DNA of 64,000 bases from Pseudoips prasinana (GCA_951640165.1 OX621243.1:9858001-9922000); one strand, 5' to 3'. Positions 31,605 to 42,220 are shown, numbered from the stretch's first letter. Translations and numbers: made by a program. The notes: generated by a model from the sequence alone, not told the origin.

Positions 31605-31690
31605 ACGTCCATAGACTCGTCACGCCTGTTTCTCAGAGGGGTAAGCAGAAACAATGGACTTCCATCTGTCACGATTAGATAAGATGCTGT
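31605..31690 (-). repeat. LINE 3' end fragment (CATA-tailed family)
   Basis: 'catagactcgtcacgcctgt', 'tctcagaggggtaagcagaa', 'ggacttccatctgtcacgat'. Third copy of the family at 5240 and 61278; its CATA tail is reduced to one or two units. Confidence 0.7.
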
Positions 31691-32464
31691 ACTTTTAAGC
31701 CAAAACAATCTTACTGACAAAAAGGTTTGAAATTTTAATAGTAAACCTTTTTACTATTAAGATAAAACTAGGTATATCTATTTGTTCTCTGACACATCAA
31801 TGTTCATTTTCTCTGTCTATTCCACCGCAATACAGAATTTTATTTCTCTAGTGTAGACGCTGTATTTTTAAGCAAAAACAACTCACTCCAAAAAGTTTGC
31901 GAGAAATGTTTTAATAGGTATTATTAATACATTACTCCAGTACGGGTGTTGCCTCCCTTTAAGAAAAAAAAATGAATAAAGAATTCACAGTAATTACTAT
32001 ACATATTCGTTTCACGAGATTCAAAACTTTTCACACCATAAACTTCTGACCCAGTCACAATGAGGGCGAATATGGGTATTACTGATACCTCAATAAAACT
32101 AATTTAAAGTTTCGCCGCTCTATTAACAGAGGTAGAACAAATTATAACTATAGGGCGGTTGACATTATAATAAAGGAGAAATTATTAACTTAATAATAAC
32201 GTAATCTGATTTACGAAACCTCTTTGATGTTCCTTAAGCTGGATTTATTGTAGTTAATAATTAGATGTGTCATTTTTCTAAGCTGAAAAGTTTATTGCAT
32301 TTCATAATGTGGAGATCAAATGGGCGGGTTATACATATTGCATTTTTATAAAAGTACAGCGACCTAAATAATTAGAGACGACTATGAGTTAATTTTATTT
32401 TATTAACAGTTTATATAATTATTATTATTATTATGAAAATCTCGTTGTTTTTATTTAAACTCTG
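31691..32464. other. No recognisable feature
   Basis: AT-rich; nothing recognised. Confidence 0.5.
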
Positions 32465-32530
32465 AGGCCCGCGTCACTCCATAGATTTGTTTAATTTCTT
32501 AACATCTTTGTGCTCGCCCTTCTGAGCGCG
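32465..32530 (+). repeat. S5 SINE scrap
   Basis: 'gaggcccgcgtcactccata'+'gatttg' then 'taatttcttaacatctttgt'+'gctcg' matches the middle of S5 with a deletion. Confidence 0.5.
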
Positions 32531-33056
32531 AATAAAAAGGTGAGTTGTTTTTGTTTATAAAAGAACACGGCACTATGATTCGTTCTAGTCTGAATATCGT
32601 GATAAATTACTCCAAATACAACGCTTTGTTTCTAGTAAACACACACAGTTCTTATACGACCGTCGTATTTACTTCAGGCTTACCTACTGATCTTATTATG
32701 GTTAAAATACAACTTTAGTTTTCAAGAGACCTGGATTAGTACCCTCTTGAATTTATATTCTAAGTACATACTTATACAAAAAGTTTCTTAATTAGAACTA
32801 TAATCAGTCTAGAGCCAGCAAATAATGTTCAAATGGCATCAAAATGAAAACTTATCTCTTCGTCGACCCAATTAATTTTAGTAAGGTCTCGATAACGAAT
32901 CTAACTTTAGCTAGCTTATTCTAAGTCTTGGGAGCAAATTAGAAAATGTGTGAGAATATAGTTCATTATTTAGGCTGAAAGATTATTTTGTTACTCGACA
33001 CCGTTTATTTTTACATTCCAAGCCATGCTGCAAACAAATATAATGATGAGAATCTT

Positions 33057-33275
33057 GACGGGCCTGTGGCGTGTTTGGTAAATGCTTGTCTTGCACGCCG
33101 CAGGTCGTGGGTTCGATTCCCACCCGATATTTGTATGCATGAACATGTCTATTTGTCCTGAGTCGGGGTGTAATTAAGATATGTAGTATATCAGTTATCT
33201 GGTTTCCCTAGTTCGGCTTTGTTTGGGATCGGATGGCCGTGTGTGAATAAGTCCAAGGATATTATTATTATTATA
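33057..33275 (+). repeat. tRNA-type SINE S1, full length
   Basis: A-box-like 'gtggcgtgtttggtaaatgc', B box 'gtgggttcgattcccaccc', then 'gtatgcatgaacatgtctat'+'ttgtcctgag', 'tatcagttatctggtttcc', 'tttgggatcggatggccgtg' and a (TTA)n tail. It is inserted in a satellite monomer. Confidence 0.9.
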
Positions 33276-33428
33276 GATAGTCTAAGGTGCATGTGGCGCC
33301 TTCAGAAAAATTGTTCCAGACATTTTGTATGTTAGGTCTATTTTATTACTAATGTTTCTAGATATCTCTCAATGATGTAAAGTAATTTTATTTTAACTTA
33401 AAAACGATTACAAACAGTTTAGTTATTT

Positions 33429-33622
33429 GGCATATTGACGTAGTTGGTAAATGCTTGCTTACCACGTCGCAGGTGGTGGGTTCGGTTCCCAACCAGGACA
33501 GATATGTGTGTGTCTGTTTGTCCTGTGTCTGGATGTAATTATTTATATACTTATTTGTTAACAAAAGAAATGTAGTATATGTAGAATATCAGCTGATTAC
33601 TATAGTACAACCTCTGCTTAAT
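33429..33622 (+). repeat. tRNA-type SINE S1, 3' truncated
   Basis: 'tgacgtagttggtaaatgct', 'ggtgggttcggttcccaacc', 'tgtttgtcctgtgtctggat', 'gaatatcagctgattactat'. It ends at 'ctctgcttaattta' before the usual 'gggatc.gatggccgtgtg' block. Confidence 0.8.
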
Positions 33623-33635
33623 TTAAGTAACTTAA

Positions 33636-33900
33636 GGTAAGTGGTTTCTTAGAGCTATATTAATGTAATAATGAATAAATTATTGAATGCTGAAAAAAAA
33701 GATATAAAAACCAAACTATTTAATTTAGATCCTTCTCAGTATTTTCGATATAACGAGAGAAATAGTATCTATAACAATCGATACATCTTTAATTTTACAC
33801 CACAATCAAAAGCAAAGATTAAGTTATAAAAATACTCAATGGTAGTTATGATTGGCGGTCTAATTATAAGACGTTGTCTCGTTCAAAGACTGAAGGAACG
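33636..33900 (+). repeat. 265-bp segment, copy 1 of 2
   Basis: Starts 'aagtggtttcttagagctat'+'attaatg', continues 'ccaaactatttaatttaga', 'cgatacatctttaatttt', 'gttataaaaatactcaatgg'+'tag', 'gtctaattataaga.gttgt', ending near 'gaagga'. Copy 2 is at 40686-40937 in the same orientation. The segment is unrelated to the 195-bp monomer. A 14-bp hairpin 'ggtattattacatt' (33932-33966) follows copy 1. Confidence 0.8.
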
Positions 33901-34440
33901 GATTTGTGTGTGAATAATTTCCCAGGGTATAGGTATTATTACATTTTGTAATAATGTAATAATACCAATACCCTGTAATAATACTTGTTATGTTTATTCA
34001 AAAGTTAATTAAATTAAAGATAATCTAAAGTGCACCATAGGTATCTAGATAGTCAGATAATCTGTTACAGATTCCTCAAAATAATAACTAAATTGGCAAG
34101 ACAGATCATGTCTATTACATTTTTTTTATAAAGCTTTTCTCTTTGATGTATGGTAATTCAATCGTAACTTACGAGCGCCTACCAATAATTTTAATATTCG
34201 GCATATTTTATTTTTATATTCCATTCGATGTCAAAAGCAAAGATGTGGTCTAAGGTACACCTCGGCTGTCGTGATAAATCGTTTTAGACATTGCGTCTGT
34301 CACATTTATTTATTTACTATTTTTATAGAGAATTTTTCGTTGATGTATGGGAATTCAGTCTCAACTTACGAACGGTTTCCAAGGATTTTGATATTCTGCA
34401 TTTATTGTTTTTATTTTCAAAGCGATGACGAAAGCAAAGA

Positions 34441-36715
34441 TTTATTTATTTTTTATTTATTTATTTATTTATCTCCTTAACACCTATCATTACAGGTCTT
34501 GACCTAATGCGATAGTGTTGGTATTAAAATTATAAACAACTTATTGAACTAAATTTAAAAATAAAAACTTATAACTAATTATTCATGCAACTAACTAACT
34601 ACCTTTAATAGAATCTTTACGAATTCACTCAAATTACATGAGAATATATCCACTTTTTCGTGTACTTCATTAGTTAACCTAATTGCTCGGGTGAGTGAGG
34701 TTTTTGCCAGTAGATTAGTCCTAGCCACCGGTACGGCAAGCAGTTGTGGACGCCGCCTTTTCCACACATAATGGTCCGGCACCTGTAGCCTAAGGTGACG
34801 CAGAACCCCTGGATTGTGTGCCTCACCACGCAATAGCTTTACCACATACGCGGCCAGAGCAAAGTTCCGTCTCACCCTGAGTTCATTGTACCTGACCATA
34901 CCAAGTACAAATAGTGTAGGGTACATTAGCGGATAAAACGGATATACACCATACAACTTGCAGTACAGATGCCTTACAAATTTATTCTGGATGCGCTCCA
35001 ACATGTCACTGTACTTCGCTTCATACGGTCCCCATATAAGTGAATTGTGCTCCAACTGACTCCTCACTAGCGCATCGTACAAAACCTTAACCGTGGTTAT
35101 ATTTGTAAATCCTTGAGTCTGCCTCAGCACAAAACCTAGATTTCTGTATGCCCTCTTGCAAATCGTACTAATATGCTCACGGAAAGTTAGGTCTGGAGTG
35201 AGAAGCACCCCTAGATCACGCACCTGTGTGACACGTTGCATCGGTACTGCTTCTATCTTGTACTCATGGCATATAGGAGTCCGCGCGCGCGTGAATGTCA
35301 TCACCGAGCATTTGGAGACATTGAAGTGTAGTTTATTGTCATGACTCCACTTGAATACTTCGTTTATATCATCTTGCAATCTTTCACAATCAGATATATT
35401 CCTTACCTCGAGCAGCAACTTAAGGTCATCTGCAAACATTAAACATGAAGCATGTCTGACGACTTTTAGTAAGTCGTTTATCATAATAATAAATTCGAGA
35501 GGCCCTAGGTTGCTGCCCTGGCTCACACCAGATCTGGTGTAGTAGGGTTCCGACTCATGACCATTAAAGTCAACATATTGCCTTCGATTTTCTAAGTAGT
35601 TAGCGAAGAACTGTAACAAGTGTGGTGTACATCCAATTTCCGCCAGCTTTCTCAATAAGACGTCATTGTCGACGGTGTCAAATGCTTTGCGATAATGAAA
35701 GTATGCAGCATCCACCTGGACACCTGCATCAACTGCTGGTATCACTTGCGTCATAAAATTGAGAAGATTGGTGGCCGTACTGCGCCCTGGTCGAAAACCG
35801 TGTTGTGCATCCGACAACTGCGCACTAATCTGTCCATGCATACAGCGCTGGATAGCGGACTCGAATACTTTAGCCGGCGTGAATAGCACAGCCACCGGTC
35901 TATAGCCACTGACATCTGTCTTTGACTTATTCTTTAGAACCGGAATGACTCGCGTGATCTTCCACCTAGCCGGAAACGTTGCTTGTTTTAAACAGATGTT
36001 AAAAATATGAAGTAGGGGTTCCGCCAGTACCCTACCGCAATCTCTAAAAAGAAACGCTGGTATACCGTCCGGACCCGATGAACGTTTAGATTTGAGATTA
36101 ACGAGCGCTTCCTTAACGTCCTTAAGACTTAAAGTCTCTATATGCACCCATGCACTGGTTTTTTTAATCTCCATTGGCGCCTCCTGTGCATCAAGTCGCG
36201 GAAGCTCCGCTTTGTACACAGACTCAAAAAAATCCGCAAATTGCCTGGCACACTCATCATCCGTTAAAGTTTTACCATTAATTACTAAGTTCTGGCTGCA
36301 AACGGTACTTCTTTTCGACTTAATGTATTGCCAGAATGATTTTGGGTCTTTTACGAATTGGTGTTGGATTTTATTCTTGTGTACCTGATGTGCAACTTCG
36401 ATAGCCTTCTTTATTCGGGCTCGGTAGTTCGCATATTTAAAATAATCGCTATTAAGCTTTGTTTTTTTGAAAGTCTTGTGAAGTTCAGCCTTAGTTTTAA
36501 TGTCCCTAATAATATTCCCCGTGTACCATTTTGGGTATACGTACTGGATATTTTTTCTAGTAGATTTTTTCCTTGGTACACATTCATCTAAAATATTGTT
36601 TAAAGTATCATAAAAATAATTCAAGCTTTTCTCCAACTCAACCATTTCATACATTGCTGTCCAGTCAATGGAAGCTAGCATTGAGTACAATAAATAATAG
36701 TTAGCTTGATAAAAA
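34441..36715 (-). mobile_element. 5'-truncated jockey/CR1-type LINE
   Basis: A non-LTR retrotransposon copy inserted in the satellite. Its 3' end on the minus strand is a short AT-rich UTR ending in a (TAAA)n microsatellite (34441-34475), typical of target-primed integration. The 5' end stops near 36715, within the region before the reverse transcriptase, so the endonuclease domain and ORF1 are absent. Satellite sequence resumes on both sides. Confidence 0.85.
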
Positions 36716-36774
36716 TGATGTTGTCTATACACTTGAAGTGTCCTGACAAATCGTTTTGACATTTTGTTTGACAC
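34591..36774 (-). pseudogene. Reverse transcriptase ORF of the LINE, catalytically mutated
   Basis: This encodes the ORF2-type polyprotein C-terminal to the endonuclease: linker (residues about 45-200, 'PRKKSTRKN', 'KDPKSFWQYIKSKRS'), reverse transcriptase (about 225-500: 'SSGPDGIPAFLFRDCG', 'GYRPVAVLFTPAKVFE', 'QHGFRPGRSTATNLL', 'SGVSQGSNLGPLEFII', 'FADD' at 447-450), then the C-terminal domain ending 'FSCNLSEFVKILLKVVS'. The frame has 727 codons without a stop. Two signs of decay are visible. Motif A, normally '(Y)xDFxKAFD', reads 'YFHYRKAFD', so the first catalytic Asp is His at residue 360. The first 20 or so residues ('MSNKMSKRFVRTLQVY') are read from flanking satellite DNA rather than from the LINE. 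The copy cannot be active. Nearest groups are jockey/CR1; the exact clade is not assignable by eye. Confidence 0.9.
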
Positions 36775-36822
36775 ATTTATTTATTTAGTATTTTTAGGAA
36801 GCTTTTTTCGTTGATGGTCATT

Positions 36823-37262
36823 GACGGGCCAGTTGGCGTGGCTGGTATATACGCTACAGGTCGTGGGTTGGATTTCCACCCAGGACAAATATTTGTGTGC
36901 ATGAACATGTCTATTTGTCCTGAAGTCCAGAGTCTGGGTGTAATTATATTATATATGTATTTACAAAATAAAAGTGGTTTATGCTGTGTGGTGACGGCGA
37001 CAAATATCAGAATCAGAATATCATCACCCCATCTCATCCCGTGGGGTGCGTAGAAGTTGACCCGAGGGAATATCTACCAGAGGACGGGCAGCAGCTTCCT
37101 TCTGATTACTATGAACACTTTACTGCGATCGCCAACCCGCCTGCCAAGCGTGGCGATTATGGCATATCCCCCCAAGACGATTCTTGAGGGAGGCTCGTCG
37201 AGCAGTGGACTTATTAAGCTGTAATGATGATGATGATGATGTCGTATCTCAGTTATCCGGTT
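36823..37262 (+). repeat. S1 SINE interrupted by an S2 SINE
   Basis: S1 start at 36823 ('gacgggccagttggcgtggc', 'gaacatgtctatttgtcctg', 'ttacaaaataaaagtggttt'). S1 continues at 37242 with 'tcgtatctcagttatccggt'+'ttcc'. In uninterrupted S1 copies these two parts are joined. The S1 sits in a satellite monomer. Confidence 0.85.
36982..37241 (+). repeat. S2 SINE, best full-length copy
   Basis: Begins 'tgctgtgtggtgacggcgac', then 'atcatcaccccatctcatcc', 'gaagttgacccgagggaata', 'ggacgggcagcagcttcctt', 'actgcgatcgccaacccgcc'+'tgccaagcgtggcgattatg', 'gcatatccccccaagacgat', and the tail 'gagcagtggacttattaagc'+'tgta' followed by (ATG)n. About 260 bp, no open frame. The tail equals that of LINE-T. No tRNA, 7SL or 5S similarity was visible at the 5' end. 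Confidence 0.85.
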
Positions 37263-37544
37263 TCCTGAGACCTGATAAATTCGATTTCGGACATTTTGTC
37301 TGACACATCTATTTATTTAATATTTTTATGAAGCTTTTTTAGTTTATGTAAGGTCATTCAGTCTTAACTTACGAACGGTATCCAAGGATTTTGATATTCT
37401 GCATATATTGTTTTTATATTCTAAGCGATGACGAAAGTAAAGATGTTGTGTTGAAGTGTCCTGACAAATAGTTTCAGACATCTTGTCTGACACTTTTCTT
37501 ATTTACTATTTTGATTAAGCTTTTTTGGTTGATGTATGGTCATT

Positions 37545-38208
37545 GATGGGCCGGTTGGTAGATACTTGTCTTTCACGCTGCAGGTACTGGATTCGATTTC
37601 CACCCAGGGCAGATATTTGTGTAGGTGAACATGTCTGTTTATCTCAAATCTGGGTGTAATTATCTATACAACATGTAACGTAATTAACGCACACCCTCAA
37701 ACACCCCAATTAGAATAGTATATTGTAATTATAAAACATACTCTGAATTATTAATTTAACATGTATATGAATTGTTATTTATTAAATTAGTTTCTTGGAT
37801 TAAAGTTTATTTTTCTTAATTTTGTATTGAATGATGGAATCTGTATGAATACAAATAAAACTGCAATTTTAAAAGTCTTATTACTTTGACATACGGTTCA
37901 TTTCATTTGTTTTGCAAGTAGGTACAGGGTTAATATGACAATCATTTCCGTAGTTAATAAAAAAAAAATCCGTAGTTAATAAAAAAATACCTATATTAAA
38001 AATGATGTAAATCGATTCAGTAAACGATTCTGAAGAAACTATTTTCAGGATGTGCGTTAATTAAGTTACATGTTGTATAAGTATGAATTAAAAAATAAAA
38101 GTATTAAATATCGTATATCAGTTATCTGGTTTCCATAGTGAAACCTCTGCTTAGTTTGGAATCAGATGGAGATGTTGTGAATATGTCCAAGGATATTATT
38201 ATCACATG
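37545..38208 (+). repeat. S1 SINE interrupted by a MITE
   Basis: S1 first part at 37545-37678 ('gatgggccggttggtagata', 'ggattcgatttccacccagg', 'ctgggtgtaattatcta'); second part at 38076-38208 ('taagtatgaatta', 'tatcagttatctggtttcca', 'ctctgcttagtttggaatca'). The S1 consensus 'tctatataagtat' is restored if the MITE and one TA are removed. Confidence 0.9.
37679..38075. mobile_element. 397-bp MITE with 25-bp inverted ends and TA target duplication
   Basis: The left end 'caacatgtaacgtaattaac'+'gcaca' (37679-37703) is matched in reverse by 38051-38075 with one mismatch. TA flanks both sides (37677-37678 and 38076-38077). The host S1 SINE shows the empty-site sequence, so the borders are exact. 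There is no protein; internally it is AT-rich. TA duplication points to a Tc1/mariner-type helper. Confidence 0.9.
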
Positions 38209-38868
38209 GTAAAAGATGATGTGATCCCGTAAACCACCATCATCAGCTCACTACAATTTCCTCTAAACGCTTCTTATGCCACTTGGGACGATACTTATAC
38301 AATAAAGTAAATAAGCTGCTCTCTGTTTATAGTCTTACTAGTAATCAGTGCAAAACGAAGGTTAGGAACTGGCTTTAGGAGTTAAACTATGACGACACAG
38401 AAAAACTTCTTGCTGCCCCGGTATAATTTGCTGGTTGACTTATAAATTAACATAAAGTTAACTTCATGATGTTAAATACATCCTGTTCTCCCACCCCATT
38501 ATTAACACTCTCATATTTCCTAATATCAGCCTTCCCACACAAACACACGCATACACACACACACAAACACGCACCTCCAACACACCCAAACAGCACATAT
38601 TCACTCAAATACTAACTAACTATGTATAACTGTTAATCTAGTGTTATTTAACTTACCACATTAGACAATGTGCGAGTACATAACGATTATATCGAAATGT
38701 TAATATCTCCGAATGGGGTGGAGTCCTGGTGTCCTGAAATACAGGCCTTACGTCTATCTTAGGCACCAGTCTCCCACAATATAATTAGAAAATTGAATTT
38801 TTTATGTATTGTGCTTGATGCCATGTAAAATGTACCTTATATTGTGGTGAGAAATAAAACATTATTAT
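38209..38868 (+). repeat. LINE 3' UTR-like fragment in the satellite
   Basis: This is non-satellite sequence. It includes a (CA)-rich stretch ('acacacgcatacacacacac', 38535-38560), then 'gtggagtcctggtgtcctga'+'aatacaggcc', 'tatcttaggcaccagtctcc' and 'gagaaataaaacattattat'+'tat', after which satellite resumes. The last blocks are the usual 3' end of a lepidopteran non-LTR element with an AATAAA signal. Confidence 0.55.
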
Positions 38869-39885
38869 TATATTCAGTCTCAACTAACAATTTTGATATG
38901 TGACGTATATTGTTTTTTATATCCAAAGCGATGACAAAAGTAAAGCTGTGGTCTGGGGTACACCATAAGTGTCCTGATAAATCGTTTCGGACATTTTATC
39001 TGACACTTCTATTTATTTACTATTTTAAGAAGCTTTTTCGTTGATGTATGGACATCCAGTCTTAACTTACGAAGATATAATATGATAAACAACAATTTTG
39101 ATAGTCAGCATATTTTGTTTATATATTCAAAGCCATGACGAAAGCAATAATACACTTAGGGTGTCGTGACAAATTGTTTCAGACATTTAGTCGGACACAA
39201 CTATTTATTTACTATTTTTATGAAGCTTCTTTAGTTGATATATGGTCATCCAGTCTCAACTTACGAATACGATAACCAACAACTTTGATATTCACCATAT
39301 TTTGTTAGCATATTCAAAGCCATGACGAAAGCAATGATGTGATCTAAATAAGGTACACTTAGGGTGACCTGAAAAATCATTGCTGTGATTCTTTCAGACA
39401 TATTTATTTTTATGAAGCTATTTTTGTTGATGTATTGTCACTCAACCTTAATTTACGAACGATAACAAACAAGTCTGATACCAACTAATTATCATATTCA
39501 CTATAATTTGTTTATATATTGAAAGCGAAAACGAAAGCAATTATGTGATTTAAGGTACCTCGCGTTTTCAGACGAATTGTCTCAGATATTCTCGTCTGTC
39601 ATGTATATTTCCTTACTAGTTTATGAAGGTTTATTCTTTAACGTATGGTCATTCAGTTTTAAATAAAGAACGATAACAAATAATTTTATAATGTGGTATA
39701 TTTTGTTTTTCTATTGAAAGTGATAATTTCGAAATTCTTTAGCTGTCGAGGCAAATAGTTTTCGTTATTTTGACACGTCTTTTTAGTCATTATTCAGTCT
39801 TAATTTACCAACGATGACCAAGAATTTTGTTTAAATGCATATTTTTTTCTATTAAAAGTTATGATGAAAGCAAAGATATGGACAC

Positions 39886-40685
39886 AAACCAAACTCAAAC
39901 TCAGAACACGAGTATGTTATTCACAAAAATAGTTGTCGGTTTCGGGGATTAAAGTCAAAAGTAGCGAGGAAGTTACATTATTTATTTTCACAGATTCGAT
40001 TCTACTACTTCATAGTGATTTTAACAAGTACAGGTGTATGTGAATTCTCTAATATATGAATAAATATTGTTTTTTAATTTAATATTCTTTCGTAATAGAT
40101 AAATACTTTAAAAAAATGTTTAGTCCAACCCGGGATTACAACCTCATTATTTGCAATTGGGCACGCTACGCTGCCGCTAGACAAATGGACAATGAGCCAG
40201 ACAAACAAGACATTTAATAATTAGGAATTTAAATAATTTTACATTATTATATAAAATTATATTAATATTTCATAAAACATTACCGTTTTCGCAAAGACAA
40301 CCACATTTTTGCTATGGTAAAGCAACCGCATCACTTGGGAAATTAAGCGAGCGAATTTAGGGCTACCAAAACTTGCGTTTGTATATTAAAATCTTGCGTA
40401 TGCAGCATTTCTTCTCAAATATTGCCATACTGAGTGCCTGAATAATAATTACTGTTTAACTCACTTCAAGAAAGGGGTAAGGTTATCAATTCGACTGTAG
40501 GTTAGTTTTTGAATATGATTCTTGCTTTTTCTGTTGTTTGATAACTTATTCTTATTCGATTGAGAATACTTTAAACATATTTGTTACACATTGTATAAGA
40601 ATTTTTTTTTACTAAAATCGTTTCGTAATCATTCGAAAAATCGGGTAACAAACCGACATATATAAACCCAATCAAATATAAACCT
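39886..40685. other. Anonymous, with a tRNA-like SINE scrap at about 40120-40190
   Basis: 'caacccgggattacaacctc'+'att' and 'gggcacgctacgctgccgct'+'aga' are in reverse tRNA-like B-box/A-box order. Otherwise AT-rich. Confidence 0.4.
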
Positions 40686-40937
40686 AAGTGGTTTCTTAGA
40701 GCTATATTAATGTTATAATTTATAAATGTTTTGAATGATGAGAAAATATATACATAAAAATCCAAACAATTTAATTTAGAACGTTCTCGGTATTTTCGAC
40801 AAAACGTGAGAAATAGTTTATATAACTATAGATACATCTTTAATTTCCAATCAAAACCACAAAATCAGTTATAAAAATACTCAATGGTAGTAAGTTATGA
40901 ATGGTAGTCTAATTATAAGATGTTGTATCGTTAAAAA
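40686..40937 (+). repeat. 265-bp segment, copy 2 of 2
   Basis: Same order as 33636-33900: 'aagtggtttcttagagctat'+'attaatg', 'ccaaacaatttaatttaga', 'agatacatctttaatttc', 'gttataaaaatactcaatgg'+'tag', 'gtctaattataagatgttgt'. Identity is moderate (many substitutions and small gaps). Confidence 0.8.
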
Positions 40938-41039
40938 GCTGGAATAATGTATTTTTACTAATGAAGTAAGTAAATCGTGTCCCCTACTCAAGTTAGGCAC
41001 CAGAAAGATGATCATGGGCATAGAATCTTACTTCTAAAA

Positions 41040-41160
41040 TATTACTGCATGCTGGATACTACCTGGACATTCCCGTGTTTCGGGTTTGACTCCACACAGA
41101 ACACCTATTTGTGTGAATATTGAGTCTAGGTGTACTCTTTGCCCGTGAATACTATATATT
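41040..41160 (+). repeat. SINE fragment (S1-related)
   Basis: 'cgtgtttcgggtttgactcc' (degraded B box) then 'acctatttgtgtgaatattg'+'agtctaggtgta', which follows the S1 body order. Confidence 0.5.
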
Positions 41161-41186
41161 TCTTCGAATACAGTGATTTACTTACC

Positions 41187-41245
41187 CCGTCTCATACGAG
41201 ACTCTTTATAACATAACATGTTATAGAGAATCTCGTATGAAACGG
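41187..41245. repeat. 28-bp inverted repeat, 3-base loop
   Basis: 'ccgtctcatacgagactctt'+'tataacat' pairs with 41218-41245 at 25 of 28 positions across 'aac'. Fold-back type, slightly decayed. Confidence 0.85.
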
Positions 41246-41915
41246 TCACCTTATACATACTTATAAATTTATACAAGGTTCTCGGGTAGAACTTATTTTC
41301 TGAGCTTGCTCAAATAAATCACAAGCGAGACCAACTTTATCTTTAAGACAATAATAATCTAAAACGCCACACCAAGTGTCATTTCGTGTGAAGATTGAAA
41401 AATCTTGCACAACGAGATGGCCTGAATGTCGCCGCCATCCACTAAACCCTGTCTTATTTTTTAAACGTGAACGGTATTATATTACGCAATATTGACGGTA
41501 AAAGTTAATATATTCTGACTGTGATAAATAAAACACGCGGAATTGAGCTTTCAATTAAATAATCTACGTGAATATTAACGTTAATTTTTGTGTGTGTTTG
41601 TTTTAGCAGTTATTAGACTGTTGCACTTTAACATCGATAGAAGATCAAAGAGATCAATATATTTTTATAATTAAGAAATAGCCTTCTACTCTAACTTTCT
41701 TCAATTAGTTTACTTGTTTTAAGTTTTTGTTCTGTGTGTACTAATTATTAAAAATAAATAGAATCATTCATCCTAAGATCCAATACGCTGAACGGCACTA
41801 TTTGAAGGCACTGGCCTTGGTTTATTTTTAAATGGTGGCGTTAGTAGAACTGTCGTTAGTATTATAATATATGCTGTATACTGATACAGCAGATAATCTA
41901 TACAAATAAATAAAA
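41246..41915. other. No recognisable feature
   Basis: AT-rich; nothing recognised. Confidence 0.5.
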
Positions 41916-42220
41916 TTAGAGGGTCTGTTTGTAGTATTGAAATAACCGATTTTTACTACATACATATGAATATATATACGGTACATAAACCAAAATAACA
42001 TTTTTTACAATTTTTGTCTGTCTGTCTGTCTGTTTGTTCCGCCTAATCTCTGAAATGGCTGCACCGATTTTGACGGGACTTTTATTGGCGGGTAGCTGAT
42101 GCAATAAGGAGTAACGTAGGCTACTTTTATTAAAAAACTTTTATTAAAAAGTCTTTTATTTTCCAAAAAAAAACGAAATAACTAATTAACACGCGGACGA
42201 AGTCGCGGGCACAGCTAGTA
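41916..42220 (-). repeat. Family G-related LINE 3' UTR
   Basis: Contains 'agggtctgtttgtagtattg', '(tctg)n' at 42017-42033, 'gaaatggctgcaccgatttt' and terminal 'cggacgaagtcgcgggcaca'+'gctagta'. This is the classic insect RTE/CR1-like 3' UTR layout. A small open frame (41916-42104) reads through it and is not a gene. Confidence 0.75.

Larger units (their letters stand above)
32980..39885 (+). repeat. Decayed satellite array, about 195-bp monomers, split by insertions
   Basis: A monomer of about 192-197 bp recurs head-to-tail. Order of landmarks: 'gatgacgaaagcaaagatg', 'tctaaggtacacc', 'tgtcctgacaaatcgttt', 'agacattttgtctgacac', 'tttatttactattttta', 'gatgtatggtcattcagtct', 'aacttacgaacg', 'ttttgatattc'. 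Recognisable monomers or parts lie at about 32980-33050, 33276-33428, 34025-34440, 36716-36820, 37263-37544 and 38869-39885. Spacing of the 'gatgtatgg' landmark is 197 (34145 to 34342), then 194 and 192 (39043, 39237, 39429). Monomers become more diverged toward 39885. Breaks are explained by S1/S2 SINEs, a LINE, a MITE and a 250-bp unrelated segment. Confidence 0.85.

Noticed and set aside
34441..34475. Simple (TTTA)n microsatellite unrelated to a gene
   Set aside because: It sits exactly at the 3' end of the LINE, so it is the element's tail.
35156..36591. Plus-strand open frames opposite the LINE reverse transcriptase
   Set aside because: Antisense shadows of the 727-codon frame.
32980..39885. 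CRISPR array
   Set aside because: Repeats are about 195 bp, contiguous and diverged, with no short spacer pattern; the DNA is eukaryotic.
33636..40937. LTR retrotransposon bounded by 265-bp LTRs
   Set aside because: No TG...CA ends, no primer binding site, no gag/pol between them, and satellite-like sequence also lies outside copy 1.
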